A stretch of 64,000 nt of DNA from Verticillium longisporum (lineage: Eukaryota; Ascomycota; Sordariomycetes; Glomerellales; Plectosphaerellaceae): assembly GCA_019188255.1 (NCBI GenBank), contig JAETXT010000008.1:4092001-4156000 (forward strand). Direction: 5' to 3'. Below, one piece after another: positions 23,335-36,300 of the stretch. The notes under the pieces are model-generated. The model was not told the origin of the DNA and did not search any database. It saw nothing but the letters and a program-made list of their open reading frames with translations. The position numbers and the translations under genes were made by a program. Each line of letters begins with the position of its first letter. The stretch's first letter is position 1.

Positions 23335-23999
23335 TACGTACTCTACCTAGTAGGTCCGCTTCTTATCTTATCGTATCTCCCGATCGCAGGGTCGTTAACT
23401 CGCAGCTACCCTGCTTCTTTAGTTATTATATTAATATAAAGGGATATCTTAATTAGAATTTAATACTTTTTTATTTAGCCTCGATATATAATTCTAGTTT
23501 AATAAAAAGAGTTTTTATAGAAATATCGATAAAGTCGTAGTTATATATAAATAATTATTTTATTAATACTTTATAATAAAGATAGATATTATATATATAA
23601 ATAGAATATAAATCTATTTACGAAGTTATTTAGAGAGTAATAGGGGCTTAGCTAAAGGGTAATATAGACGATAATAATATTTAAATATTCTAAATAATTA
23701 TTAAATTATATAAATAGGATTAATAGTTTTAAGCCCTTAATTAGAAATATTAAGACTTTATAGATATTTACGATAGCCTAGAAGCGGAGCTACCCGAACC
23801 CCTATTATAAATCTATAAAATAATACTTTTATTTACGAAATTTAACCTAGATCTTATATAATAGATTATAGTTTAGGGAATTCCTTATATAAGAATAGAG
23901 CTAAATAGAATAACTAAGAGGGCGGAGACCCTATTATAGATTAAAAGAAGCTTAAAATAATATTAGAATAATAAAGAGAAAAGCTAAGATAATCTATAA

Positions 24000-24565
24000 T
24001 AGATTTAAAATAAGACCTATAGAAGAATAGCTAATAAGTAATTATAAGGAAGAGATAATTAAAAATTAAATAATTAATCGAATTAATCTATTATACTTTA
24101 TAGGTTAATAATAGAATAATAGTAAATAGATAGAAGAAGGCCTAAAACCTTAGATAATATTAAATATTATAATTATAATAAATATAGATACTATATTAAT
24201 AGCTACTTAGAAGTATTATATATAAATTATAGAAAATAAAATTATATATATAAATTATATAAATAATTCTTAATAGTAAACTATAAACTATTTAAGGGAA
24301 GAATAATAAGAGACCTTTAATAGGAAGAACCGCTACTCCTAAGATTAAAATAATATAAAGTAATTATTAAATTATATATTAATAATAATTAAGTTAAAAG
24401 AGAAGCAATATTAGATAGAGGAATTAATATTAACGTTATTAATAGTAACCTCCTAAAGGAAGCTAGAGAATAGCTAGGGGAAAAGTAGAATAAGCTAGGT
24501 AAAGTATTCCGAAATAAGGAGATAAATACCTATAATGAAAAGAGGATTATTAGCTAAATAATAGA
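24000..24565 (+). pseudogene. RIP-degraded gag zinc-knuckle and protease relic (gypsy)
   Basis: Around 24164-24205 the codons keep the exact spacing of a CX2CX4HX4C retroviral zinc knuckle, with the Cys and His codons changed by TG/CA to TA transitions. About 190 bases later, near 24405-24445, the frame reads EAILD-G-INVINSNLL-like, matching the aspartic protease LDSGADIN-type motif. The relic stops where the first Fot-like element is inserted. Upstream, 22555-24000 presumably holds the rest of gag but I cannot recognise it. Confidence 0.6.
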
Positions 24566-24567
24566 TA

Positions 24568-24610
24568 ACGTACATGTACAGTGAGTGGGCCAGTACAGTG
24601 AGTGGACCAC
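24568..24610. repeat. Terminal inverted repeat, left, Fot-like copy A
   Basis: 43 bp, the exact reverse complement of 26382-26424. Contains CAGTGAGTGG twice. Confidence 0.9.
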
Positions 24611-24689
24611 CTCACCTCGACCCGACAAACATTCCAACCCAGAACTAAACAAAAACATAGGAAATCAATTGAAATCACGCCCCATTACC

Positions 24690-26325
24690 TTATTCAGAAG
24701 ATAATATAGTCATCTGACAAGTTCTCGCGTTATGGCCAGTATTTCCACAGGTGCCACAGGTCCGTTTCTTCGGTATAGCCCGAGTCGCGCGACCCGGATT
24801 CTGCCTCGTTTCCTCCCTCATCTGAACATCTACCTCCTTCTGGGCAATCTGGTCTTGTCCATCACCTAGAGTCATACTCCCTCCTTCCCTGAGACGTACT
24901 TTTAGCTCTCCGACGTCGGCTAAGGGTAGCATTCTCGCTTTCAAGTATCTTGAGCCTTGCGTCCATTAGGACGAACTGGTGCATTATCTTGTGTGTACCC
25001 TTCGTGTATTGGTCGATAGCCTGAAGCATTGATGTTGGTGAGCTTCCCTGGTGTCGGGAGATTCGATTCTTAATGAATTCGGACTGTGAAGTGGCTTCAA
25101 TCGGGTTTGTAGGAGTCTTACACACCCATGGCTTAGGGAGTCCAGAAGACGTTCCTGGCGGCGTTGGTGTCTTTAATTTCACATCCAGCCTTGAAAGGAC
25201 TGCTTCTGGGTCATGGGGGTAAGTCCAGCCCCTTGAAAACCTCCCTGGATGTTTTTTTCTGTCATAGAATTCTGGAATGCCGTAAAAAAGCTGGGAAGAA
25301 GTCCTCCTTGGAGATATGGTTTGTACCTGCCTTCATCTTCATCTCAATTTGCCGACCGTACGCTTTCTTCAGCGGTCCAAAACAGCCGACATCGAGAGGT
25401 TGGAGTAGATGGGACGAATGAGGAGGCATACAAAGTGTAATGATCTTATTCTCCTTACAGTAAAGCTCGAATTTGGCGGAGTGGTGGCTTTCGTGGCCGT
25501 CTAGGATGAGAATGCGAAATGCGCCCGAAGTACGCGACCTTGTATGTTGGTCGAAGTGCCGAATCCAATCGAGACCAATATCATTCGTAGTCCAGCCGTT
25601 TGGAGAGGTTGCGACCTTCCAGTCGCGAGGAAACGCGTCTTCTTCGTACCATGACGAGAGGTGAAATTTACCCGCAACAACGATGTATGGCGGGACACAG
25701 AATCCGGTCGCGCCAACGCCCTGGATCACTGTAACCCATTCCCGATTACCCGGCTGTCTCATCTTAACGTTAGAACGTCTTTCAGAGTTTGTAACAACCA
25801 TTCCATTAGCGATAACGCCCATTTGGAAACCGGTCTCATCGAAGTTATAGGTGTCTTCGTCCGTCACGCCGTACTTCGCGACCATGTTACGTACGAGCGT
25901 AAACCACGCGTTTATCGCGTCGGGATCTTCGCATTGGGCCCTCTTATAGTCGTACTTTCGAAAGATACGCGTCCGGAGCGCAGGTTGTCGTTTGACGAAT
26001 CTTGAAGCCCATCGCGGTCCGACGGGTGGCGCGTCGCGCGCCGCCAGCAGGACATTCGCCATATCTCCAACACTATCCAACCGAGGGGGTATGATCGGGA
26101 ATCTAGGTCTAGTATGTATTCGACAATCGTTTGCTCTTCTAGCATTGTTAATTTCTTTAATTTGGATGTGATTTCGCTTCGGGATGGGGTGCCGTTCTGG
26201 CGGCGAACGAGAGTCGTTCGGCTGACATTGTAGATGGCTGCAGCACGTCGGGCGCTTAACCCTGGATCTTTTTCCATTGCTTGACGGGCAAGGAATAGCT
26301 GACTGTCTTGAGCAGGTGTTTCCAT
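24690..26325 (-). pseudogene. pogo/Fot1-type DDE transposase, frame broken several times
   Basis: Starts METPAQDSQLFLARQAM at 26325 with a psq-type helix-turn-helix (LSARRAAAIYNVSRTTLVRR). A CENP-B-type DNA-binding region follows (WASRFVKRQPALRTR) and then a DDE_1 catalytic core with YNFDETGFQMG, LILDGHESHHS and HSSHLLQPLDVGCFGPLKKAY supplying the three acidic positions. The C-terminus ends with a zinc knuckle, CGTCGNTGHNARTC. At least five single-base frame offsets are visible, most in homopolymers: the G-run 26085-26089, A-run 25284-25289, T-run 25252-25258, the G-run near 25215-25219, and a break near 24910-24925. The protein is not made as read. Because similar one-base offsets affect nearby housekeeping genes, sequencing error may account for some. 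Confidence 0.85.
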
Positions 26326-26381
26326 GACTGGTTGTAGAGAAAAGTAAGGTGGAATGTTGAAGTTTGGAGAATGACGCGAAA

Positions 26382-26424
26382 GTGGTCCACTCACTGTACT
26401 GGCCCACTCACTGTACATGTACGT
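26382..26424. repeat. Terminal inverted repeat, right, Fot-like copy A
   Basis: 43 bp, the exact reverse complement of 24568-24610, ending TACGT next to the TA duplication. Confidence 0.9.
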
Positions 26425-26426
26425 TA

Positions 26427-27641
26427 ACCCTAGGATAAAATATATAATAATAATAGAATATATAATAATAGATAATATTATAAATAAATATAATATTATC
26501 TTAGGAAGACCCTAGCTAGCTTAAATATAGCTAATAAACGATTAATTATATAGCTATTAAAGATATTCTATTAGGAAATAAGATATTAGAATTATATTAA
26601 TAAGAAAATAAATTAAGAATATAATCTATTAATCCTTAATAATAGTTTTAATTATATTATAGAATATATAAGCTCTTCCTATAATACCTTTATAGGAGTA
26701 TAATAAGAGAAATAAGCTATTTATTATAATCTTAATAGAATATTATAAATTTAAGAACGTATTTAATATTAAATAAATAATAACTCTATTATAGTATTAT
26801 TAATAGGATTATTTAATAGAATTTAAGGATAAAAAGAAATTACCCTTTAGATTTATTTATATTCTAATAGAAAAGGAATTAGAAATATTAAAGGAATATA
26901 TAAACGATTTATTAAAAAAGGGATAAATTAGATACTCTATTAACCCTATTAATACCTTTATATTATTTATCTTAAAGAAGAATAATAAGCTTAGGATATA
27001 TATCGATTATAGGGGATTTAATAAATTTATAAAGAAAGACTATACTACCCTCCTATTTATCTATAAGCTACTCGATTAATTAATAATAGCTAGGTTATTT
27101 ATAAAATTAGATTTAAAAGATATTTATTATTAATTATATATTAAAATAAAGGATAAATAGAAAATAATACTTAGAATAAAATATAGCTACTTCGAATACT
27201 TTATTATATTATTTAGCTTTATAAATATATTAACTACCTTCTAAATATATATTAATAAAATATTAGCTAGCTTTATAAATATAATATATATCGTTTATAT
27301 AGATAATATTTTAATATATTTAATAATATTAGAAGAATATTAATAGAATATTAGAATAATATTTAGAAGACTTCGAGAATAGAACTTCTATATAAATCTA
27401 GAAAAATATAACTTTAATATAAAAATAATAGAGTTTCTAGGGTTTATAATCTCCTTTATAAATATATATATTATAGAAGAATAAATTATAATAATAAAGG
27501 ATTAATTAACCCCCTAATCCTTAAAAGACTTTTAAGGATTCCTTAAGTTTATAGGCTTTTATAGGTATTTTATTAAGAATTATTCGAAAATCGTAGCCCC
27601 TTTAATTAATAAGAATATTAAATAATTAATAATAGACTTCT
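26427..27641 (+). pseudogene. RIP-degraded gypsy reverse transcriptase relic
   Basis: Conceptual plus-strand translation, ignoring stops, follows the gypsy RT from about 26880. It reads LLKKG-I-YSI, then KKNNKLRIYIDYRG-like around 26975-27015, LDLKD-YY near 27105-27130, and YIDNIL near 27290-27312, where the active-site YVDD codons are RIP-altered. FLGF and FY-YF-KNYSKI follow near 27435 and 27560. The relic ends abruptly at 27641, where the copia element is inserted, and resumes as RNase H at 35160. Confidence 0.75.
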
Positions 27642-27928
27642 TATTAAGAGGGCTTTACTGCTTATATAAACCCCGTTTTATTACTTTAGCTATACCTAAG
27701 AGCTCTAAATAGGTAGGGTAGGTAATATAAGTCTTATAATATAGTTGATGATCTCTCTCTGAATTACTACTATTTACGTAAGTTAGATATACCTATCTAA
27801 TTTACTAATTACGTAAGCTATAATTCACGTACTCCTAAGAGCTATAAATCCTAGCTACGGTAATCACTATATCGGTAATCCCCTACCGAGATCATTACCC
27901 TAGGGAATCCCTTAATATTAGTTTAATA
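27642..27928 (-). repeat. 3' LTR of the copia element (left copy)
   Basis: 287 bp, same length as 34868-35154 and nearly identical, with differences that are mainly transitions. Adjacent to the minus-strand polypurine tract. Confidence 0.9.
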
Positions 27929-30349
27929 CTAGCTCTCTTTTCTTTATAGATAGAATAGCTATAAGAACTAATATTAGGAGCTATCGCTAGGTCGATAGCC
28001 GCTCTAATATACTTCCAATCTCTAGTCTTTAGCGTATTAGATCTACTCTTCTAGCCTTAAAATGAATAATTAATAATAGGAGAATAATAAATAGGATAAG
28101 GAAAACGTAGCTTAATCCTACTATTCCTATAGGTATTAGGTCCCTAGTTCCTAATACCTTAGAATAGTAGAATTACCTATAAATAGCTCTCTAAGGAAAT
28201 AAATTAAATTATAATTTAAATAATAGGAATAGGCGGTTAAATCCCTTTAATAAAGGAAATAAATAATAATCTAATAGCGTAATAGGCAATTAAATAGCGC
28301 TCTTATAACGGCTAAATATATACTCTTAACGCTTCTAAATTGCTAATATATTAATAGAAAGTAAAAGAATAATTATTATTCTCCTTTATTAGCTTTCCTA
28401 TTAGAATAATAGAATTAAACCGCCTTCGAAGGAGAATAATAGAATTAAACTACTTAAATAGAATTAATAGATCCTATTTAGCTAGTCTAGTAAATACTAT
28501 ACTCTATAGATCTATATATCTAGTTAGTAAATTATAGTAACTCTATTCTATTTACCTTTCCCTCTCCTTATATTAACTTCTTTATTTTTAGATTAGCTAG
28601 CCTAATCTACTATTTTAGAGCTCCGACGATTAATAAATCCCCCTTTTTACTGCTCTCTCTCTCTTCCTCTTTCTCTCTTCCTAGCCTCGATAATACCGCT
28701 TAAGCGTAAAACCCCTACGCCTATTGCCCCTCCCGCTAAGAGAGCGGCGAAGTATAAGAACTCGGTTAGTACTAATCGTAGGAGCTACTAATCCGGGATA
28801 TAGTATATATATATAGTAATATTCGTAAGGTCCCCTATTTAGGGTGCTTAAAGTCTTATCTTACCGGTAAGTAAACTAAAACTAGCACTAATAATATATA
28901 CTACGATTTAGAGCCTAAGGGTTCCCGTTACTATAAGTATACCTCCGGGTACTCTTATAAACTAATATAAGCTTCCGTAATCTCTATTTTCTAGTATCTA
29001 TAGCTTTAACGATTATTATCTATAGTCCGGTCGGGGCGTTTAAGCCCGCTATAAAGTTTTTAGCTACCTAGGATAAGAATAATAAGCTAATAAGCTCTCT
29101 TTTCTATTATTTCCCTAATTATCTAATTATACGATTAGCTAATAGGGGATATAGGATATAGAGAAGTAGCGTACTATCGTAAAAGGTATATTAACGATCG
29201 CTAAAGAGGAGGAGGTAAAGGGGGGTAACGACCCTAATAAGGACCTCGATAGTCTTTATAATACCGACTATAAGGCGGCTAGGCGGGCTATAGCTCTACG
29301 GCTCTTTAACTACCTCTAATAGGACTTACTAGAGTAATTAAACTTAGATTCTTCGGATTCCGAGGCCTAGTCCGCTTTATAGAGCGGTTACTTTATTATT
29401 TTACTAATTATAGGGTCATCGTTTTTACTTCTAGGGTACTCGTTTTTAGGCTTTATTATATTTTTACTAATATTAATTACCTTTACCCCTTAATTATTCT
29501 TTTCTTAACGTTTAATTTATCCTTTAATCTTAATTATAACTTCGTTAGAGCTTATTAGCGCTTCTAATGCCTAGTTTAGCGCTCCCTTAGTTATTAAATC
29601 TATAGGGTTATCGCTTTTAGCGATTTAACGAATTTCGTCGATTTTATATTCTTCATAGCTTTATTATAACGCTATAAGATCTATTATTAGGCGTTTCTCT
29701 ACTATTACGCTTAATTAAACTAAGTATTAATAGAGCGAGTAGCTATTAGTATAGATAATTATCTATAGGAGTAGTAGTTCTAAGCGTTTATAGATCTCTT
29801 AGAGCGTCTATTTAAGGATATAAGCTATATCGAAGCTACTAATTATCCTATAGATCTCGCTAGCTAGAACTAAATGCATAACCTATTTATACTTAATAGA
29901 TTGCTAATAGAGGATATTACTACGTACTATAAAGGCGTTCTCCTAATCGTAGGAACGTTCATTACTAAGGAGGATAATAAATCCGATCTATAAATTTAAG
30001 TCCTTATTATTAGCGAAGGAGCCGTTAATAAATACGTAAAGTTAGGCCGTTAAGAGATCTAGGCGTATATAATTTAGGCTATAGCCTATATTAGCGATCT
30101 ACTATTATATATATTTATTAAGCCGTTTAAAGTCGTCCTCTTATAGGTTCTTAGCTTAAATTGTAATAGAGAAATCGAAGGCTGCCTCTAGTTAATAGGT
30201 TGAAGTAATATAGGTACTACGAGCTCTCTAGGTAATATATTCCTATTCTAAGCTTACTATCCCTAGGGTTACTAGCTCTAGGCGATTACTTTAGCCTTTC
30301 TATTAAATTATAAGATCTTTAATTCTAACTTTAATAATATAGCTATTAA

Positions 30350-32480
30350 ACATACTATTAGATCCTATATTAAGGACGGAAGTAGGCTTTACTTAGAAGC
30401 TAGCGCTTTCGAGCTCTATTTATTCCTTTTATATAAACGCGGGCTCTCCGAGGTTAAGGGTATCGTTAATCTATATTCCGATTAGTCTAAAGCTCTCTCT
30501 AGCTCTAGTTAGAAGTAAATACGGATCGTAGCCTATTAGAATAGCGTTTAGGCGCTCTCTATAATAGCGCTAATAGGTTATAAACTAATAGAGACCTAAT
30601 TCTACGATACTATAGAGCAGCTTTATAATATAGAAGACGATTCCGTTAAAGTATCTATACTATAGCTCTTTAGGAATATATAGGAGAACGTTATATAATA
30701 GATCTATAGCGCTCTAAGTATAGGCTTAACTAATATTATAGAGCATTAACTAGTAGCTACGTTACTATAGTATTAGAATAATCGCTAGGATTAATCGTTA
30801 GCTATAGTATATAATCGTAGGCGACTATATTAATAGGGTTATCTTCTCTTAGTTACTATGTCCCTAAACTACTAGTTTTAACTTCTTATATAGGGCTTAA
30901 GGGAGGCCTTTTACTTCTCTTATAAGCTAATATCTAAAGATCTTAGTACTAGGAAACGCGGATCTCCTAATTAATACGATTATTCTAGCTACTAGGAGTA
31001 AGTCGATTTCCTCCTAGTCGGACTATTTAAATAGCTTCCTAGGGGTCGTTATTCTACCTTTATTATATAATTAAATAGCTAGGTCGTACCCCTACTATTC
31101 CCTTTTAATAATGAATTAGCGCTCGATCTATAAAGTCCCGGTCGTATTACTCTTACGATCCGTAAAAGCCGCCTATAATAGATTCATAGCGTTTATTAAC
31201 TTCCTAGGTCTCCCGTATCGTCGTAATAGAATTAGCTCTAAGTACTTAAATAGTTCTAGGGTCTCTAGAGTTTAAACTACTATTATCTCCCTAGCCTATT
31301 AATCTAGCGATCTATTATATAGCTTAACGTATATTCCTCTAAACTCTATTAAGCTATTAACTATTTCGACTATAACCGCTATATTAGAAACTAATATAAC
31401 CTTATAGGGACCGGTCTATTTCTCCCGCTCTCGGAATATAAGAACGTCGCTTCCTAGCTCTAGCAATCTCGGTAGTAACTACTTAGTATCTAGTCTATTA
31501 TAGGTATTAAGAGCATTATTAACCTTCCGCTTAGCGATTATTCGCTAAAGCTCCGCTATCGCCTTATTAACCGCTTCGGCGCGCTATGCTTAGGTCGTAG
31601 TAGGCGCTAAGTTAGCAGTAATCCTAGGCATTACTCCGAATACGAGTAGTATAAGTACTAATCCGTTAGGCTTAGCGGTATCGTTTATTGCCTTTATAGC
31701 TCTTTAAAGTAGCGATTCTAGGCTCGTATTACGAGACTCTACCTTTAAGATCTCGTACGCTCTATATATTAGCTTATAGTAGCTCTTAACCTTATTAATT
31801 AACTAATAGGCCTCTATAGGGATCTAATAATAGGTTATATCTAGGAGGTATGCCTCTACCCTAAACTCTATAGAGGTAAAGTTCATTCTAGCATTAATAG
31901 TTATAACGTCTAGAGGCCTAAGGTATATATCTAACTAGTACCTCTTAAGAGCTTCCTATATTATATAAGCTATAAAATTAGGAATAAAAGTTATAAACTA
32001 GAATCCTATATTTATATCGATTATATAAAGAACGGGCTTTCTATCTAAGTATATAATATCGACTAAAATCTTATAATTAAAGTCGATATCTAACCTTAGG
32101 GTAAACTTAAAGTATTATAGAGATTTCCCTTTAATTTAATAATAGTAATAGAAGCGGTTTATTAGCTCTAGAGCGTCCCGATTTACATCCTAGTCTACTC
32201 TCTAGAGTAGGTTCTATAGCTTCTCTATAAATAGGTAATTAAACTGCTTATAAATATATCGGAGCTCTACTTCTATTAGAAACGCTATTCTATCGCTCTC
32301 TATCCTTATTATATATATAATCCCGGAGCTAGTATAGGTCTTCGTATTTAGGAAGAACTATAGATAGCCCTATTTACGAAAAATAGGTATATACTCTTAG
32401 ATCTCTTTAATACGCTTTACTAGCTCGTTATATATATTATCTAAATAGATTCCGAGATCGTTTATATTTTTAATATAAAG
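30350..32480 (-). pseudogene. RIP-degraded copia pol relic (integrase, reverse transcriptase)
   Basis: On the minus strand, ignoring stops, about 32310-32150 follows the GAG-pre-integrase/HHCC zinc region (ELRYIYKQFNYL, with His codons turned to Tyr). About 32130-31690 follows the integrase core (ILVDIIYLD-KPVLYI-D, DIYL-PLDVI-I-A), then KAINDTAKPNGLVLILLVFG near 31700-31640. From about 30690 to 30370 it follows the copia RT fingers/palm block (PLYGVPE-type and TYDPCLL-type wording in degraded form, then INDTLNLG). This matches fungal Ty1/copia polyproteins. Gag should lie at 32500-34860 but is not recognisable. Confidence 0.7.
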
Positions 32481-34867
32481 TAGGAATAGGGTATCCATTA
32501 AGATAATATAGAACGTAATTCTCCTAATTAGCATTAGAATAGTAATCTCCTCTATTATAGAAATAGGATTTCCTACTCCGAATCTTATTCTAGCTCCTAT
32601 TCCCTATTTATTAACTATTAAGCTTAGTATTAGGGCTATTAGGGCCCTTATTTATAAAGCTCCTATTATAGAAACTAATACTACGTTTATATTAGGGATA
32701 ATACTATACTACGTAGAAGTACTATTAATCTAATACTAAGTAAAGAGCTATTCTATTAAAGCTATTATTTTAGCCTTCGGACTACTCCCCCTAATTCTAT
32801 ATTAGAACGACTTATTTACTAGGAAGTATATAGTATAGGTATTTATTAATTCGCTCTCGGGATTAGACTTAAAGGTATCGTCTACTCCTAGTTTATCGGA
32901 AGTAGGATTATCTAATTCCGAGCTCTTAATAGGTTCTATTACTATTAAAAACTAATAATATCCCTTCCGCTAATCCCTATATACTTCCTATATACGTTTC
33001 TATTACTCTTTCGAACGTTATTACTCCTCGGGAGAGTACTTCATCGATCTATAATCTCGTTTAGAATATATCTAGTATTTACGAATTCTAGATAGCTAAC
33101 GATTATTAATTCTATATACCGATTACTCTCTACGATCTCCCTTTCTACTAGCTTAGCGATATCCGCTCCTATAATATTTATCGGTATAGAAGTGCCTAAG
33201 CGTTCTAGTATTCTCTTCTACCTTTAGTATACTTTTAAGCTATATAGATAGCGTATTAAAAGATCGCTCCGGCCTTATTAGTATAATCTTTAGCTCTAAG
33301 ACGCCTTAAACCGCCCTTAGAATATTTATATAGAGATAAGTCTCTTCCTTAAACGTAGGGCTAAGTACTCTCTAGTACTACTAAAGCCTATCTAGAAGGA
33401 TCTAGAGAACTTCTATTCGTAGCTTTCTTATATTATTAGCTTCTACTATTATAGAGTAGAATGTTATCGAGCTCTAGTCTATATAATACTATACTCTATT
33501 AATCTCCGAATCGAACTATTATTTTAATTGCTAAGTATATTTAACGGAGTCCTATATTCTAGTTTATATATTCTAGGAAGAAAGTTTATATATACCCTAA
33601 AAGTATATTCGGGAAGAGCGTATAGAGCTATATATAGCGGATTTATAGTAGTTCGTAAATATCTATAAAGATATATATTTTATTATTAAGGATATTATAT
33701 ATCTCCTTAGAATAATTACTCTCCTTATTCTAGAGTAATACGAATTATTTAATTATAGTTCTATCGATTAATAAATTTACCGATTTATATAATAATAGAG
33801 TATAGTATTAAGTTAATAGGTTCTAAGTAATATTTAAGGGTAAAGTCTTATTTCTTCGTAATTAAAGTATAATCTCTTATTAATTAGATTACCTATTCTA
33901 TTAATTAAATAACCCTAGAACTAGGGGCTATTAGGGATCTATCCTCCCCGTTTATAGTTTTCGGATTTAGGATAGCTAGGCGTTCCCTATAGATTACTAT
34001 TCATCGTCCTACTAGTCTCGCTATTCCTCTACTCTTTAGAGTACTAAATCCCGATTAATAATAATCGACTCTATCGTATCGGGCATCTCTTCCTATAAAA
34101 GTATTAGGACTAGTCTCTTTAACGTCTTAGCGTTTACTACTCCTAGAAGAGGGATCCCGCGCTCTACTAGATATACCTTTAGCGCTCGAGTAATCGTTAT
34201 ATTATAGGAGTTAAAGTCCTCTTCGGTCTAGCCCTAGAAGTCTTTAATAAACGCCTCTAGGAGGTAAACTCCCTTTATAGTCCTATATACGCTTATTACT
34301 TTAAGGATCTAGGCGCTCTTAAGATCTATAGATATTGAATCTAATAATCTAGGGAACCGTAATTCTATTCTATTAACGATAAAGTTAATATCGAGACCCT
34401 TCCTAACCTTCTACGTTAAGCGTAATATACCGAGTTCTTCTAGAATACTATCGAACTCCTATTATATCTTTTTAATGCTCTCTAGCTCTATTATAGAGCT
34501 ATTACCGTAATCCGAGGAGCTTATTATCGCTAATTTTATTAAAGCTCTATTATAGCTAATTAACTATTCCGTAGAGCTTCGTTTATCGGGTTTAATAGTT
34601 AATAATATAGCCTAGGTAGTAATCTTAGGTATAGGAGTCCTAAGGTACTCGAAGTAGATAATGCTCCTATAGATTACGTAATAGGGGATTTCCTTACTAT
34701 TAAGCTCTTATAAGAGTCCTAAAGTACTTAAAGCAAATAGTGCTCTTACGATTATTTATAAAATATAACCGATAAGCTTACGTATAGCGAATTTACTATC
34801 TATAGGATCGATCCTAACTTTTCTAGCTCTAGCTATTCTATATTACGTTAAACGTAATACTAATTAG

Positions 34868-35154
34868 TATTAAGAGGGCTTTACTATTTATATAAACCCT
34901 ATTTTATTACTTTAGCTATATCTAAGAGCTCTAAATAGGTAGGGTAGGTAATATATGTCTTATAATATAGTTAATAATCTCTCTCTAAATTACTACTACC
35001 TATGTAAATTAGATATACCTATCTAATTCACCGATTACGTAAGCTATAATTCACGTACTCCTAAGAGCTATGAATCCCAGCTATAGTAATTACTATATCG
35101 GTGATCCCCTACCGAGATTACTGCCCTAGGGAATCCCCTAATATTAGTTTAATA
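34868..35154 (-). repeat. 5' LTR of the copia element (right copy)
   Basis: 287 bp, matching 27642-27928. It retains a few more CA/TG dinucleotides than the left copy, for example at 34999-35140, so the two LTRs were hit unequally. Confidence 0.9.
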
Positions 35155-35159
35155 CTTCT

Positions 35160-36202
35160 AGCTAAATACTATTAATTTAATAGCTTTCTAAAAACTAAAA
35201 TTTATATTTACGAAGGCTCCTATCCTCTAATACTTCGATAATAGATTAAAAATAAGAATTAAGTTTAATATATTAAACTTTATAATTAGAATAATCTTAT
35301 TTTAATTAGAGAATAGCTATTAGAAACTAATTATATATTTTTTAAAAAAGCTTAAAAATATAGAGCTATAATATAATATATTAAAAGTAGAAATAATAAT
35401 AATTATAGAATCTTTTAAGATATAGAGATAATACTTTATTTATAATAGATTAATAATTAAAGTCCTAATTAATTACTTTAATTATAAATACCTCCTAGAA
35501 AAGCTAAAGATCTTAGAATAATAAGGAAGATAATTATAAATACTATTAGAGTTCGACTTTATTATCGAATATTAAGTAAATAATAGGAACCTAATAGATA
35601 GCCTCTCTAGGAAGCCTAATTATAAGCTAAGTTAAGGAGAATAGGAGTAAGTAAAGGTATATTATCTATTATCGTAGATAAAACGATTCTTTAATATTAT
35701 CGGAGCTATTATTATAATAGATTAATAATTAAATAATAGATCTATTAAAGAAGCTATCCTAGAAGCCTAGGGAAACGATACCTTCTATAGAGTAAAAAAG
35801 GAATAGAGGCTATTAGACTAGTAAATAGAAGAAAGTAGCCTATTAACCTTTAAGAATAAGATCTTTATTCTATAGGATAAGGCCTTTAGAAACGAAATCC
35901 TATAATAAGCCTATAATAGCCTAATAGTAGGGTATTAAAGAGTTAGGAAGACTATTACCTAGCTTAAAAATATATACTTCTAGAATAACTTAATTAAAGA
36001 TATTAAGGAATATATCCCTATATATTTAATATATTAGATAATAAAACCCTAATATTATAAGCTATATAGTTAATTAAGGAGCCTATTACTATTTAATAGT
36101 CCTTTTAAGGAAATATCTATAGACTTTATTATAGGATTCCCTAAAATTAATAAATAAGATATTATATTAATTATCGTAGATTACTTTATAAAGTATATTA
36201 TA
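35160..36202 (+). pseudogene. RIP-degraded gypsy RNase H and integrase N-terminus relic
   Basis: The plus frame resumes directly after the CTTCT duplication with an APIL-YFD-like block near 35212-35235, the start of gypsy RNase H. It continues through FLKKLKNIEL-like text near 35340 and into the integrase zinc-binding region and DFI-GFPK near 36120-36150. It is interrupted at 36202 by the second Fot-like element. Confidence 0.65.
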
Positions 36203-36248
36203 ACGTAATCCACAAGCGAGTGGTTCACCCAAGCGAGTGGTTCACTTC
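36203..36248. repeat. Terminal inverted repeat, left, Fot-like copy B
   Basis: 46 bp pairing with 38016-38061 with a single mismatch (CAAGCG versus CATGCG). Contains GCGAGTGGTTCAC twice. Confidence 0.88.
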
Positions 36249-36300
36249 GCCCGGGCCCACGACCTACACCTGAATTCTACAGATTCCACCTCCGCCCGCG

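Larger units (their letters stand above)
24568..26424 (-). mobile_element. Fot1/pogo-family DNA transposon, copy A
   Basis: The element is 1,857 bp with 43-bp perfect terminal inverted repeats that start ACGTACATGTACAGTGAGTGG. It is flanked by a TA duplication (24566-24567 and 26425-26426). Each TIR contains two direct CAGTGAGTGG sub-repeats, likely transposase-binding sites. Base composition is ordinary with abundant CA and TG, in sharp contrast to the RIP-saturated DNA on both sides. It separates the protease and reverse transcriptase relics of the host gypsy element. Its single gene runs on the minus strand. Confidence 0.9.
27642..35154 (-). mobile_element. RIP-saturated Ty1/copia element nested in the gypsy pol gene
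   Basis: 287-bp direct repeats (27642-27928 and 34868-35154), starting TATTA and ending TAATA (from TGTTA...TAACA), bound 7,513 bp. A perfect 5-bp target duplication, CTTCT, flanks it at 27637-27641 and 35155-35159. The purine-rich tract lies next to the left repeat when read on the minus strand (AAAGAAAAGAGAG), so the element points to minus. Minus-strand relics run integrase then reverse transcriptase, the copia order. CA/TG depletion is as severe as in the host element, although overall GC is higher. Confidence 0.9.
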
